Positions 35,548-43,554 of a DNA stretch of 64,000 nt are shown in pieces (the first letter of the stretch is position 1; every line of letters begins with the position of its first letter). Origin of the DNA: an uncultured Clostridia bacterium. GTDB lineage: Bacteria > Bacillota > Clostridia > TANB77 > CAG-508. The notes under the pieces are model-generated. The model was not told the origin of the DNA. It searched no databases and saw only the letters and a list, made by a program, of their open reading frames with translations. The position numbers and the translations under genes are program-made. Location: positions 1 to 64,000 of the forward strand of contig CAKPGU010000010.1 in assembly GCA_934155265.1 (NCBI GenBank), given 5' to 3'.

Positions 35548-36297
35548 ATGAATCAAATTTTAGTGACTGAAAAAATATATGTTACACCAGAACTGAAAAG
35601 AAAAAAGAGAGTATACAAAATTTTATTTATACTATCTATATTATTAATATTATCTTTATGTTCAATCTATATATATGCTGAATATGATAGAAGTAAACAA
35701 GAAGGCATATCAGATGATATATTATCTTTTTTATCAGAAGATAATACAACAGTAAGTTCTTATGAAAATGCATTAGTGGTAAAAATAACACAAGAAGTAA
35801 CTGGAGATATGAATACAATAGAAGATGAATCTAAATTTGAAAATCAATCATCACAATTACAAACTGCGACATCGAAATATACTGCTTCTAACGGAAAAAA
35901 ATATGAAGCAATAGGAATAGTAAGAATTCCAAAAATCAATATTAGCTATCCTATACTAGCACAAACAACAAATGTAGATGTTATGAAGGTAGCTCCATAT
36001 AAATTTTGGGGAGCTAATCCAAATGAGGTCGGAAATTTATGTATAATTGGACATAATTACAGAAGAAAAGGAGTTTTTTTTAGTGATGTACCATCATTAA
36101 CGGTAGGAGATATAGTTGAAGTACAAGATTTAAGTCAAAGAACAATTCAATATGAAGTATACGATTTGCATACAGTTGATCCAAATGATAGGTCAGATAC
36201 AACACAATATACGAATGGAAAGAAAGAAGTTACACTAATAACTTGTACAAATGATGCAACACAAAGAGTTATTGTAAAATGTACTGAAAAAAAATAA
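35548..36297 (+). CDS. sortase (class D-like)
   Basis: 249 residues from ATG 35548 after AAAGGAGAG. An N-terminal membrane helix (about 23-43) and a polar linker lead to the sortase beta-barrel: IGIVRIPKINISYPIL, catalytic His in IIGHNYRRKG, catalytic Cys in TLITCTND, and Arg in ATQRVIVKC. The enzyme cleaves a C-terminal sorting motif and links the protein to peptidoglycan. The IPKAG-ending protein at 25128 is a candidate substrate. It follows the exported protein gene at 33761 closely. Confidence 0.9.
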   Translation: MNQILVTEKIYVTPELKRKKRVYKILFILSILLILSLCSIYIYAEYDRSKQEGISDDILSFLSEDNTTVSSYENALVVKITQEVTGDMNTIEDESKFENQSSQLQTATSKYTASNGKKYEAIGIVRIPKINISYPILAQTTNVDVMKVAPYKFWGANPNEVGNLCIIGHNYRRKGVFFSDVPSLTVGDIVEVQDLSQRTIQYEVYDLHTVDPNDRSDTTQYTNGKKEVTLITCTNDATQRVIVKCTEKK

Positions 36298-36308
36298 CAA
36301 AAATATTT

Positions 36309-36345
36309 CCTCTCACATAATATATATAAAATATTATGTGAGGGG
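36309..36345 (+). promoter_or_regulatory. long hairpin covering the next ribosome-binding site
   Basis: CCTCTCACATAATAT pairs with ATATTATGTGAGGGG (one G-T pair) around an A/T loop. The 3' arm contains most of the GAGGGGGA ribosome-binding site of the M15 gene. It could also terminate the sortase transcript, though no T run follows. Confidence 0.55.
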
Positions 36346-36352
36346 GATTTTT

Positions 36353-37033
36353 ATGGCAAAAATTTTAGTATATAATCAGGACACAAATAGAATGGAAACT
36401 TTTTTTAGAGGAGAAAATGAAGCAATGCCATATAATACAAACAGGACTTTAAGAGTAAAAGAATTCAGAGGTTCAAGCAAGAGTAATATATTATGGACTG
36501 ATAAAAGAACAATGCAAGCTTGGAACAGTCAGAGATATATTTATGGCGCACCTATATATGTTGGATTTGCATTTAAAAGGCCATATGAGGGAGGACATGG
36601 AAGCCAAAGTCAACATTATGCAGGTACAGCATTTGATGTTGGTCAAAGATTAACAAATGCACAAAGAACAGTTTTAAGAAACAGTGCAATAAATTCTGGA
36701 GTATGGACATATGTGGAACCGGCATCATTATCACCAACGTGGGTACATTTCGACAGAAGATATGGAATACCCGCATGTTCATCAGGAGGATTTCCATTAA
36801 TACGTAGAGGTTCAAGAGGAAACTATGTGTGTATAGCACAAGATGATTTAAATACATTAGGATATAGAACTGGTGGAATGGATGGAGTATTTGGAGAGCA
36901 AACATATAATGCAGTTAGAAGATATCAAAGTTCAAGAGGACTATCTGTCGATGGAATAATAGGGTGTAATACATGGAGATCATTGCAAGAAAATGTAGTT
37001 GGAACTGGAGCAACAAGCACAACAATTAACTAA
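36353..37033 (+). CDS. M15-like D,D-carboxypeptidase with peptidoglycan-binding domain
   Basis: 226 residues from ATG 36353 after GAGGGGGA; a GTG at 36338 lies inside the hairpin. The N-terminal catalytic domain has SQHYAGTAFDVG and WVHFDRR, the zinc-binding His/Asp pattern of M15 peptidases. The C-terminal PG_binding_1 domain (about 150-215) has LIRRGSRGNYVCIAQDDLN and VDGIIGCNTWRSL. It lacks a signal peptide, which is like endolysins or spore-related hydrolases, yet no phage genes are near. It acts on peptide stems of peptidoglycan. Confidence 0.8.
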   Translation: MAKILVYNQDTNRMETFFRGENEAMPYNTNRTLRVKEFRGSSKSNILWTDKRTMQAWNSQRYIYGAPIYVGFAFKRPYEGGHGSQSQHYAGTAFDVGQRLTNAQRTVLRNSAINSGVWTYVEPASLSPTWVHFDRRYGIPACSSGGFPLIRRGSRGNYVCIAQDDLNTLGYRTGGMDGVFGEQTYNAVRRYQSSRGLSVDGIIGCNTWRSLQENVVGTGATSTTIN

Positions 37034-37099
37034 AAAGTGTAATTTTTTTGGAATATATGCAAAAAATTTGAAAAAAATAAAAAAATTTCAAAAAATGTA

Positions 37100-37128
37100 T
37101 TGACAATATGTGAAAAACATAGTATACT
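37100..37128 (+). promoter_or_regulatory. tRNA operon promoter
   Basis: TTGACA (37100-37105), 17-bp spacer, TATACT (37123-37128). The 60 bp upstream hold repeated A-tracts like an UP element. Confidence 0.82.
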
Positions 37129-37147
37129 AAGTCTTGTCGAAAGACAT

Positions 37148-37223
37148 GGTCGCTTAGCTCAGCTGGGAGAGCATCTGCCTTACAAGCAGAGGGTCATAGG
37201 TTCGAGCCCTATAGCGACCACCA
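37148..37223 (+). tRNA. tRNA-Val (anticodon UAC)
   Basis: Acceptor arms GGTCGCT / AGCGACC, D arm with AGCTCAGCTGGGAGAGC, anticodon loop CTTACAA (TAC), T arm with GGTTCGAGCCC. The CCA end is encoded. Confidence 0.96.
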
Positions 37224-37231
37224 TGTTTTAC

Positions 37232-37308
37232 GGCCTGGTAGTTCAGTTGGTTAGAACGCTAGCCTGTCACGCTAGAGGTCGACGGTTCGAGCCCGTTCCA
37301 GGTCGCCA
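37232..37308 (+). tRNA. tRNA-Asp (anticodon GUC)
   Basis: Acceptor arms GGCCTGG / CCAGGTC, anticodon loop CTGTCAC (GTC), T arm with GGTTCGAGCCC, discriminator G and encoded CCA. Its synthetase, aspS, is at the start of the window. Confidence 0.96.
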
Positions 37309-37329
37309 TTTTTTTATATAAGAGTATAA

Positions 37330-37405
<76 letters not shown>

Positions 37406-37408
37406 GAA

Positions 37409-37440
37409 AAGCATAGCAAAAGCTGTGCTTAATTTTTTTT
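37409..37440 (+). terminator. terminator of the tRNA operon
   Basis: AAGCATAGC (37409-37417) pairs with GCTGTGCTT (37422-37430, one G-T pair), followed by eight T. Confidence 0.8.
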
Positions 37441-37446
37441 GAAATT

Positions 37447-37580
37447 GTGGAATCGAAAAGGAGGTTGGCAAGATTCGAGCTGGTCTGGGGCCAGCCGAAA
37501 CGCAGACAAAAATAGTCCTGAGGACTATTTTCCCGACGCGGCTTGTCGTGTTCCACTTCGAGCCACCAAGACAAGTTTTC
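37447..37580. repeat. GC-rich structured island with duplicated tRNA-Phe 3' end
   Basis: About 53% G+C by hand count in a genome near 29%. It starts with GTGGAATCGAA, the reverse complement of tRNA-Phe bases 37383-37393. It contains the hairpins GCTGGTC/GGCCAGC (37480-37496) and AAAATAGTCC/GGACTATTTT (37509-37531). It then repeats the last 18 bases of tRNA-Phe, including CCA (37551-37568), with CTTGTC and GACAAG pairing around that copy. Possible identities are an integration-site remnant, a tRNA-derived repeat or a structured RNA. It has no plausible protein. Confidence 0.6.
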
Positions 37581-37667
37581 GTCGAACTTTCTATAATATA
37601 GGAAAATAAGAAAAGCATTAAAGTTAGTAATCATGAAAAATTATAAATAGAAATGGAGAGATAAGAA

Positions 37668-38072
37668 ATGAGAGATTTATTAAAAACAAATTGCTTTGAT
37701 ATTCAAGAAACAATGATAATTGTAGGAAGTTGTTTAGAAAGAATGCAACCCAAAGCATATAAAAAATTAGAAAAGATTTCTAATAATATTTATGATGTTT
37801 GTTTAGAAAAAGAACATTTAAATATGATAGTAACTAAAATAATTGGTATGATAGCAAGAGGAAAAATAAAAACAATAGTTTTTTCAACAGTAGATAAATC
37901 TCCACATTGTATACAACTTCACTATATTATAAAAGAATTAGAAAATGCTATAGATATAAGTAATATTGAAATTATAAATTATGTAGCAGTAGACAATGAA
38001 TTAATTAAAATACCATTAGAAGTAATAAGTTTATCGAAAAATTTATCTAAATTAAAAGAAAAATTAGGATAA
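37668..38072 (+). CDS. hypothetical protein with four conserved-looking cysteines
   Basis: 134 residues, family not recognised. Cysteines occur at 9, 22, 45 and 81. The most distinctive segment is TIVFSTVDKSPHCIQLHYIIKELE, quoted here only in part as DKSPHCIQLHY. It has an alternating helix/strand pattern and no signal peptide or membrane helix. The Cys and His residues could bind metal or an iron-sulfur cluster, which is a guess. A GGAGAG site precedes ATG 37668. It stands alone downstream of the tRNA operon. Confidence 0.62.
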   Translation: MRDLLKTNCFDIQETMIIVGSCLERMQPKAYKKLEKISNNIYDVCLEKEHLNMIVTKIIGMIARGKIKTIVFSTVDKSPHCIQLHYIIKELENAIDISNIEIINYVAVDNELIKIPLEVISLSKNLSKLKEKLG

Positions 38073-38175
38073 TACATAGAAAACTGTTATAAGAAATAAT
38101 TAAGTAATAAAGGACATTCAGTATTACATAAGATTAAATCATAAAGAAAATCTTATGAAAGGAATGATAATAAAT

Positions 38176-38949
38176 ATGAAAATTATAACAGTAAAAAAGC
38201 AAAATATATTAAAAATGCTTACATTAGTAGTATTTGCTATAGTTTTGTGTAAATATACCACATCATTTGGAATGCAACATTATTATAAGGTAGACTTTTC
38301 AACAGGGCTAGTAACAGCAACAACATTAAATGTTAGAAGTGGACCAGGTACTAAATACAATGTAATTGCAACAGTAAAGAAAAATGAATATATACGAGTA
38401 TTTGCGGGAGTAGGAGAATGGTATATAGTCCAAGTAGAAGGAGACTATATAGGAGCTGTAAGTAAAAAATATATAAAACCTATTTATCCAAATTCATCAA
38501 GCACAGGAGGTAATGCTAGTACAGGCGGAAATACCAATACTGGAACAACAAATACAACTACTGCAATGAATTCAGATGAAAAGGAAGTATTTGATTTAAT
38601 AAATAAACAAAGAACCAATAATGGACTTCAACCATTAAAAGAAGATACAGAAGTACAGAAAGTCGCTAGAATAAAAGCACAAGATATGGTATTAAATAAT
38701 TATTTCGCACATGAATCACCAACATATGGTACACCATTTCAGATGCTGAAAAAGTTTAATATTTCGTATAAAACAGCAGGAGAAAATATTGCTGCAAATT
38801 CGAGTAATAGTTCTGCTGTAACAGCTTGGATGAATTCATCAGGGCATAAGGCAAATATTTTAAATAGTAACTTTAATTATACTGGAATAGGAGTTGTAAG
38901 CAGTAATAGATATGGAAAAATATATGTTCAAATGTTTATAGGAAAATAA
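38176..38949 (+). CDS. secreted SH3b plus CAP (SCP/YkwD) domain protein
   Basis: 257 residues from ATG 38176; an in-frame ATG at 38155 is possible, as the GAAAGG site lies between them. A signal/membrane helix (about 12-34) is followed by a bacterial SH3 domain (TTLNVRSGPGTKYNV, about 50-105), a Gly/Thr/Asn-rich linker and a CAP domain (about 135-257) with NKQRTNNGLQPL, FAHESP, AGENIA and SGHKANIL. SH3b binds cell wall. CAP proteins of the YkwD type are common in spore formers, with unproven enzymatic role. Confidence 0.88.
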   Translation: MKIITVKKQNILKMLTLVVFAIVLCKYTTSFGMQHYYKVDFSTGLVTATTLNVRSGPGTKYNVIATVKKNEYIRVFAGVGEWYIVQVEGDYIGAVSKKYIKPIYPNSSSTGGNASTGGNTNTGTTNTTTAMNSDEKEVFDLINKQRTNNGLQPLKEDTEVQKVARIKAQDMVLNNYFAHESPTYGTPFQMLKKFNISYKTAGENIAANSSNSSAVTAWMNSSGHKANILNSNFNYTGIGVVSSNRYGKIYVQMFIGK

Positions 38950-38950
38950 T

Positions 38951-38981
38951 AGGGCTGGTTTTTAGTAATAAAACCAGTCCT
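38951..38981. terminator. bidirectional terminator
   Basis: AGGGCTGGTTTT (38951-38962) pairs with AAAACCAGTCCT (38970-38981), between convergent genes and touching the stop of the pseudouridine synthase. Confidence 0.72.
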
Positions 38982-39837
38982 AGTGTTTTAAAGAAAAAGT
39001 CTTTCCGTTCAAATAATTCAAGCACTTTGCATCTGTTTGAAAATTAAATGTTAATTCATAAGCCTTTAATTGTTGAAATTTAAAGCCGAAAGCCTTATTA
39101 ACAGAATTAATGCCATATTTACCATCACCAATAATAGGATAACCAATATGAGCCAAATGAGCTCTAATTTGGTGAGTTTTACCAGTTTCAATTTCTACTT
39201 CTAATAAAGAAGAATTGTTATCATATTCTTTGATAACAGAATATGAAGTAATAATTTTGCTATATCCTGTTTTAAAATTATCAGAAATATATACAATTGA
39301 TTTTTTGTTATCTTTAAATAAGTAAGCTTCAAGTCTTGCTTTTTTTACTTTTGGAATTCCATAGACTAAAGCTAAATATTTTTTTCGAATTTCATGATTT
39401 TTGAATTTATCAAGTAAAATATTTAGAGAATCCTCATTTTTTGCAAATAAAACTAAACCAGTAGTATTTCTATCTAATCTATGACAAGGCATAGGTAAGA
39501 AATCTGAATTAGAATATTGGTTATGAACATTTGTAGTTAAACTATCATTACCAGTAACTTCAAGATTTGATGGTTTATTTATAATTAAAATATTTTTATC
39601 TTCAAAAACTATATCTAAATTAATACTTGTACAAAGTATGCTATCTACAATATAAACAAGAATTTCATTTCCTACATAGATGGTACAGTCTTTATTAGTT
39701 CGTGTTCCATTAATTTTTATATCCTTTTGACGTAAAGCTTTATATAGCATGTTTGTAGATAAGTGTGGAAAACTATCTAATATAAATTTTGAAAGTTTTT
39801 TTCCATCATATTTATTTGGTACAATTAATTTTTTCAT
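38980..39837 (-). CDS. RluD-type pseudouridine synthase
   Basis: 285 residues from ATG 39837 (AAAAGGA upstream; an in-frame ATG at 39876 lacks a site). An N-terminal S4-like RNA-binding segment (DGKKLSKFILDSF to about 62) is followed by the RluA-family catalytic motif HRLDRNTTG with Asp122, then KKYLALVYG and ETGKTHQIRAHLAHIGYPIIGD. It probably modifies rRNA or tRNA uridines; the exact site cannot be assigned. It is a single-gene unit. Confidence 0.92.
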   Translation of the reverse strand: MKKLIVPNKYDGKKLSKFILDSFPHLSTNMLYKALRQKDIKINGTRTNKDCTIYVGNEILVYIVDSILCTSINLDIVFEDKNILIINKPSNLEVTGNDSLTTNVHNQYSNSDFLPMPCHRLDRNTTGLVLFAKNEDSLNILLDKFKNHEIRKKYLALVYGIPKVKKARLEAYLFKDNKKSIVYISDNFKTGYSKIITSYSVIKEYDNNSSLLEVEIETGKTHQIRAHLAHIGYPIIGDGKYGINSVNKAFGFKFQQLKAYELTFNFQTDAKCLNYLNGKTFSLKH

Positions 39838-39995
39838 AATATAATCCTTTTCATATAATATAGATAAGAATAACATATTTCTATATTTTATTCAAGTTTT
39901 TCTTATAAACAGTCAATCGGAACAGTTGTCTTGTAATCCATTAGCTAGTAATGAATTTAATAAAAATTAGTAATGATAAATTTATGCGAATTATA

Positions 39996-40024
39996 TTGTA
40001 CAAAAATAGAGAATATGCTAGAAT
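39996..40024 (+). promoter_or_regulatory. promoter of the membrane-protein cassette
   Basis: TTGTAC (39996-40001), 17-bp spacer, TAGAAT (40019-40024) preceded by TGC (extended -10). Confidence 0.65.
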
Positions 40025-40052
40025 GAAAATATAAAAAAAGGGGAGATTTTAG

Positions 40053-40325
40053 ATGAGAAAATTGAAAAAAGTACTTTTTTGTATAATTTGTAATTCTATT
40101 TTTGGTGAAATTTTTGTTCAAAACTTTGTTTATGCAGATTTAATCGACGATACAATTACAGATATTACATATTCACCATTATACTACATAGCAATAATTG
40201 CATCTGTAGCTATTGTTATGATTATTTCAATATGTATATTAAGAAAAATATATAAAGAAAATCAAGCTGAGAAAAATGAAACCAAAGAAAATAAAGGAGG
40301 GGAAGATGGTGACCCAAAGTTATAA
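40053..40325 (+). CDS. small exported membrane protein (cassette gene 1)
   Basis: 90 residues. A signal-peptide-like start (about 1-28, ending VYADLI) is followed by a short polar loop, one membrane helix (about 45-66, YYIAIIASVAIVMIISICIL) and a charged tail rich in K, E and N. Not recognised. It overlaps the next gene by 20 bp, so the two are translationally coupled. A GGGGAG site precedes ATG 40053. Confidence 0.65.
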   Translation: MRKLKKVLFCIICNSIFGEIFVQNFVYADLIDDTITDITYSPLYYIAIIASVAIVMIISICILRKIYKENQAEKNETKENKGGEDGDPKL

Positions 40326-40848
40326 AATTGCACTAAATATTGGAGGTGTTGAATTAAAAGAAGAACCAACGATATCTTATATTACATATTCGTACCAAGA
40401 GGGAATATCAGCTTTCTTAAAAATATTAGCAATTGCTAGTGTATTAGCAGTGATAAGTATAGGAATAGCGTACATAATTGGGATAAGAAAAAAAGATATT
40501 AAAGCCATTTTAGTTACTAACATAATGATAAAGACGATAGTAGGAGTGATATGGCAAATAGTATATAATTGCTTATATTTAGGGATAGTATTTTATCCAA
40601 TACATGGAATTGACTTGGAAGATACGTTCACCGATATGCTTTTGTTTTTTGATATGTTTGTAATTATAATATATATCATAGCTGATGTCATATCAGAAGG
40701 ATTAATATATAATAAGATTTTAAAATATAAGAAACATAAAGGAATAACGGTATCAATAATATGTAATATTGGAATAATTATAGTCTTTATATTATTAAGT
40801 ATAATAATTGGAATAATACAAAATCTTATATGGATTAGAGGAATTTAG
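40306..40848 (+). CDS. polytopic membrane protein (cassette gene 2)
   Basis: 180 residues from ATG 40306, six bases after AAAGGAGGGG; GTG 40309 is an alternative. A polar N-terminus (about 1-40) leads to about five hydrophobic helices. The segment GIRKKDIKAILVTN and the later EGLIYNKILKYKKHKGI match the fourth gene of this cassette (GVRKRNDII, EGKIYNKILKFKKISG), so the two are paralogues. Function is unknown. It is followed after 20 bp by the MFS gene. Confidence 0.65.
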   Translation: MVTQSYKIALNIGGVELKEEPTISYITYSYQEGISAFLKILAIASVLAVISIGIAYIIGIRKKDIKAILVTNIMIKTIVGVIWQIVYNCLYLGIVFYPIHGIDLEDTFTDMLLFFDMFVIIIYIIADVISEGLIYNKILKYKKHKGITVSIICNIGIIIVFILLSIIIGIIQNLIWIRGI

Positions 40849-40868
40849 CGAAAGAGAGAGAAGAAATC

Positions 40869-41918
40869 ATGAAAACAAAAATAGTAGGAATATACAGTGT
40901 TATTCATTTTATTGTTGATTTATCATGTTCAATTTTAGTTAGTAATTTAGTAACTAAAAAAATTGGGTTAGATACAAATTTATTTGTAGCAATACTTACA
41001 TATAATTTTTTTGCATTTGCAATGCAACTACCGATAGGAATAATTGCAGACAAAATAAACAAAAATGCAATATGTTCTGCAGTAGGATGTTTATTAGTTG
41101 CAGTATCATATGGATTTTCGAGTTTGGGTGTTATATCATGTATTATTGCTGGAATTGGAAATGCAATGTTTCATGTTGGTGGTGGAATTGATGTATTAAA
41201 TATAAGTGATAAAAAAGCCACATTATCTGGAATATTTGTATCAACAGGTGCAATGGGAATATTTTTAGGTGGTAAATCTGTTGCAATAGAATTTAATAAA
41301 TATTATATAATAATTTTGATATTATTAATTTCTTCAGGATTATTATTTTGGCTATACAGTAAGATAAAAGGCAAGATTGATAATGCTGAAATAAAAAAAA
41401 TAAAACTTAATAAAAATGAGTGGATTGCAATAATATGTATCTTTATAACTGTATGTATAAGAAGTTATGTAGGAATGATATTAACATTTTCTTGGAAATC
41501 TTCATTTGTTTTTGCATTTTTGTCAATATTAAGTGTTGTGTTCGGTAAAATGTTAGGAGGAATAATAGGAGACAAAATTGGTTTTGAAAAGATATCTATT
41601 TCTCTTTTTATATCTGCAGTATGTTTTATATTTGCATTTAATAATCCTATAATGGGAATGATTGCAATATTACTATTTAATATGACAATGCCGATTACTT
41701 TAATTGGTTTGAGCAATATTTTTGATAATAATAAAGGTTTTGCTTTTGGATTACTTACATTAGCATTATTTGTAGGAGCTGTACCAACATTTATAGGATG
41801 TAACCAACTATTTACTCCAATAGGCTTATTTACTATAACATTAATATCATCAATAATTTTATATATTGCTTTAAGATATTATAACAAGAATTGTTTAAAG
41901 GAAGAAGGACAATGTTAA
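40869..41918 (+). CDS. MFS transporter (cassette gene 3)
   Basis: 349 residues with about 10-12 hydrophobic helices, shorter than the usual 400 of MFS. The loop after helix 2 has PIGIIADKINKNAICSAVG, an MFS motif A variant (G-x3-D-x4-[RK]), and the second half repeats it as GGIIGDKIGFEKISIS. No substrate can be read from the sequence. It overlaps the next gene by seven bases (ATGTTAA), so the products are probably made together. Confidence 0.78.
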   Translation: MKTKIVGIYSVIHFIVDLSCSILVSNLVTKKIGLDTNLFVAILTYNFFAFAMQLPIGIIADKINKNAICSAVGCLLVAVSYGFSSLGVISCIIAGIGNAMFHVGGGIDVLNISDKKATLSGIFVSTGAMGIFLGGKSVAIEFNKYYIIILILLISSGLLFWLYSKIKGKIDNAEIKKIKLNKNEWIAIICIFITVCIRSYVGMILTFSWKSSFVFAFLSILSVVFGKMLGGIIGDKIGFEKISISLFISAVCFIFAFNNPIMGMIAILLFNMTMPITLIGLSNIFDNNKGFAFGLLTLALFVGAVPTFIGCNQLFTPIGLFTITLISSIILYIALRYYNKNCLKEEGQC

Positions 41919-42256
41919 AAAACTTAATATTTTCACTAATATTAACAATAATTATTGAATTAGCCATTTCACTAGTTATAGGTGTAAGAAAACGAAATGA
42001 TATTATAACAATAATCACAGTAAATACATTAACAAATCCAATAGTAGTATTTATAGCAAATATTATATATACACTGGAAAATGCATTATTATATTGGATG
42101 ATAGTTACTGCTATGGAAATTATAGTGGTTTTTATAGAGGGAAAAATATATAATAAAATACTGAAATTTAAAAAGATATCAGGTTTAAAACTATCTTTTA
42201 TAAATAATGTAGTATCTTTTGGTACGGGTTTAATAATAAGTATTATTGCAACTTAA
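41912..42256 (+). CDS. small polytopic membrane protein (cassette gene 4)
   Basis: 114 residues from ATG 41912, which overlaps the stop of the MFS gene and follows AAGGA. It has three to four hydrophobic helices with VNTLTNPIVVFIANIIY and EGKIYNKILKFKK. It is a shorter paralogue of cassette gene 2. The VNxxTNP motif at a helix start recurs in small clostridial membrane proteins of unknown function (from general familiarity). Last gene of the cassette. Confidence 0.65.
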   Translation: MLKNLIFSLILTIIIELAISLVIGVRKRNDIITIITVNTLTNPIVVFIANIIYTLENALLYWMIVTAMEIIVVFIEGKIYNKILKFKKISGLKLSFINNVVSFGTGLIISIIAT

Positions 42257-42257
42257 A

Positions 42258-42290
42258 AACATAGAAAAACATAGAAAAACATAGAAAAAA
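42258..42290. repeat. three 10-bp tandem units forming phased A-tracts
   Basis: The unit AACATAGAAA is repeated three times in register with the helical turn, about 105 bp before the next promoter. DNA curvature is expected. Confidence 0.6.
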
Positions 42291-42395
42291 TGAATAAAAT
42301 TGAGAAAAAAAGAAAAAAATATACACAAACAACATGATAAAATAGGCTGAAATAGGTTAAAAACGATTAAAAACAGCTTATAAAGGATACATAAT

Positions 42396-42424
42396 TTGCC
42401 AAAAAGGTAAAATTATGGTATAAT
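42396..42424 (+). promoter_or_regulatory. sigma-A promoter of the M23 gene
   Basis: TTGCCA (42396-42401), 17-bp spacer, TATAAT (42419-42424) with TGG before it (extended -10). Transcription should start near 42431, which excludes the ATG at 42430 as start codon. Confidence 0.75.
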
Positions 42425-42450
42425 AGGAAATGGTCGCGTTAAAAAGGAGA

Positions 42451-43437
42451 GTGTATATTATTTTAAAAAAGAAAATAAAATATTATACTAAAGAAAGTTG
42501 CAAACTTTTTAGCATAATGGCAATAGCATTAGGGTTAATAATAGCGATTATTTTATTAAAATACAAAACGACCTATATAGTAACATTATCAGGCCAAGAG
42601 ATAGGTTACGTAGAAGATGAAGCAGAATTAAAAGAAAGAATACAAAAAGAAATTATAGAAATGGAAGGCAAAAATATAGATTTTGTTTCATTAAATGAAA
42701 TGCCAAATTATGAATTAAAATTAGTAAGCAGAAAACAAGGAACGAATGAAGAAGAAATAATGTTAGCATTAAAAGAAAAAGCAAGAATAATGTATAAATA
42801 TTATGCAGTAAACTTAAATAATGAAACAGTAGGATTAGTAGACAATATAGAAGAAGCAGAACAAGCTGTAAATCAAATAAAAGAAGAACATCAAAATGAT
42901 ACTATTCAACTAGATTTAAGTGTAACAGAAAACTATACAGAAAATATTGAAGAAATAAACTTAGAAACAGTACAAGTTGCTCAAACACAAGTTGAAGAGA
43001 AAGTAGCAGTACTTATAGAGCAAGATCAAAAGAGCAAAATGCCATCTATAAATGGAATATTATTAGCTGCAACACCAGTACAAGGAAGTATTACATCCAG
43101 ATTTGGAGCTATAAGCAGTATTAGATCAGGAGCACATACAGGTACAGATATTTGTTGTCCTATAGGAACACAAATAAAAGCTGTAGCAGATGGAACGGTT
43201 ACATTTGCACAAAAAAGTGGACCATACGGAAATTTAATAAAAATTTCTCATGGAAATGGTGTTGAAACATGGTATGCACACTGTAAAGAATTATATGCAA
43301 CAGTTGGACAAAAAGTCAATGCAGGAGATGTTATTGCAGCTGTTGGAATGACAGGAAATACAACAGGACCACATTTACATTTAGAAATAAGAGTGGATGG
43401 AACAGCAATAAATCCACAACAATATTTATACAAATAG
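42451..43437 (+). CDS. M23 (LytM) family metallopeptidase
   Basis: About 328 residues. An N-terminal helix (about 22-40) anchors a coiled, Glu-rich region, then a C-terminal LytM domain: SRFGAISSIRSGAHTGTDI, SHGNGVETWYAHC and GPHLHLEIRVDG, containing the His/Asp zinc ligands (HTGTD, HLH). It cleaves peptidoglycan peptides, probably in division or sporulation. The start is unclear: GGAGA (42446-42450) directly abuts GTG 42451, while optimal spacing falls on ATT 42457. The listed start is the first conventional codon after the promoter. Confidence 0.88.
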   Translation: MYIILKKKIKYYTKESCKLFSIMAIALGLIIAIILLKYKTTYIVTLSGQEIGYVEDEAELKERIQKEIIEMEGKNIDFVSLNEMPNYELKLVSRKQGTNEEEIMLALKEKARIMYKYYAVNLNNETVGLVDNIEEAEQAVNQIKEEHQNDTIQLDLSVTENYTENIEEINLETVQVAQTQVEEKVAVLIEQDQKSKMPSINGILLAATPVQGSITSRFGAISSIRSGAHTGTDICCPIGTQIKAVADGTVTFAQKSGPYGNLIKISHGNGVETWYAHCKELYATVGQKVNAGDVIAAVGMTGNTTGPHLHLEIRVDGTAINPQQYLYK

Positions 43438-43439
43438 AA

Positions 43440-43500
43440 AAAAGCACTAAGTATATAATTTGTTTAAATACAAGCAAAATATATTTAGTGCTTTTATTAA
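43440..43500 (+). terminator. terminator after the M23 gene
   Basis: AAAAGCACTAA (43441-43451) pairs with TTAGTGCTTTT (43486-43496) around a 34-nt A/T loop. Confidence 0.6.
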
Positions 43501-43507
43501 ATTATTA

Positions 43508-43516
43508 TGATATAAT
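43508..43516 (+). promoter_or_regulatory. extended -10 promoter
   Basis: TGATATAAT is a TGn-TATAAT element 39 bp before the methyltransferase start. The -35 is not recognisable. Confidence 0.5.
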
Positions 43517-43554
43517 AGCATCAAGAAAATTTATAAAAAAGGAATGAATTAAAT

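Noticed and set aside
36353..37033. Phage endolysin or prophage remnant
   Set aside because: The M15/PG-binding protein resembles endolysins, but no holin, structural, integrase or packaging gene lies near, so a host hydrolase is more likely.
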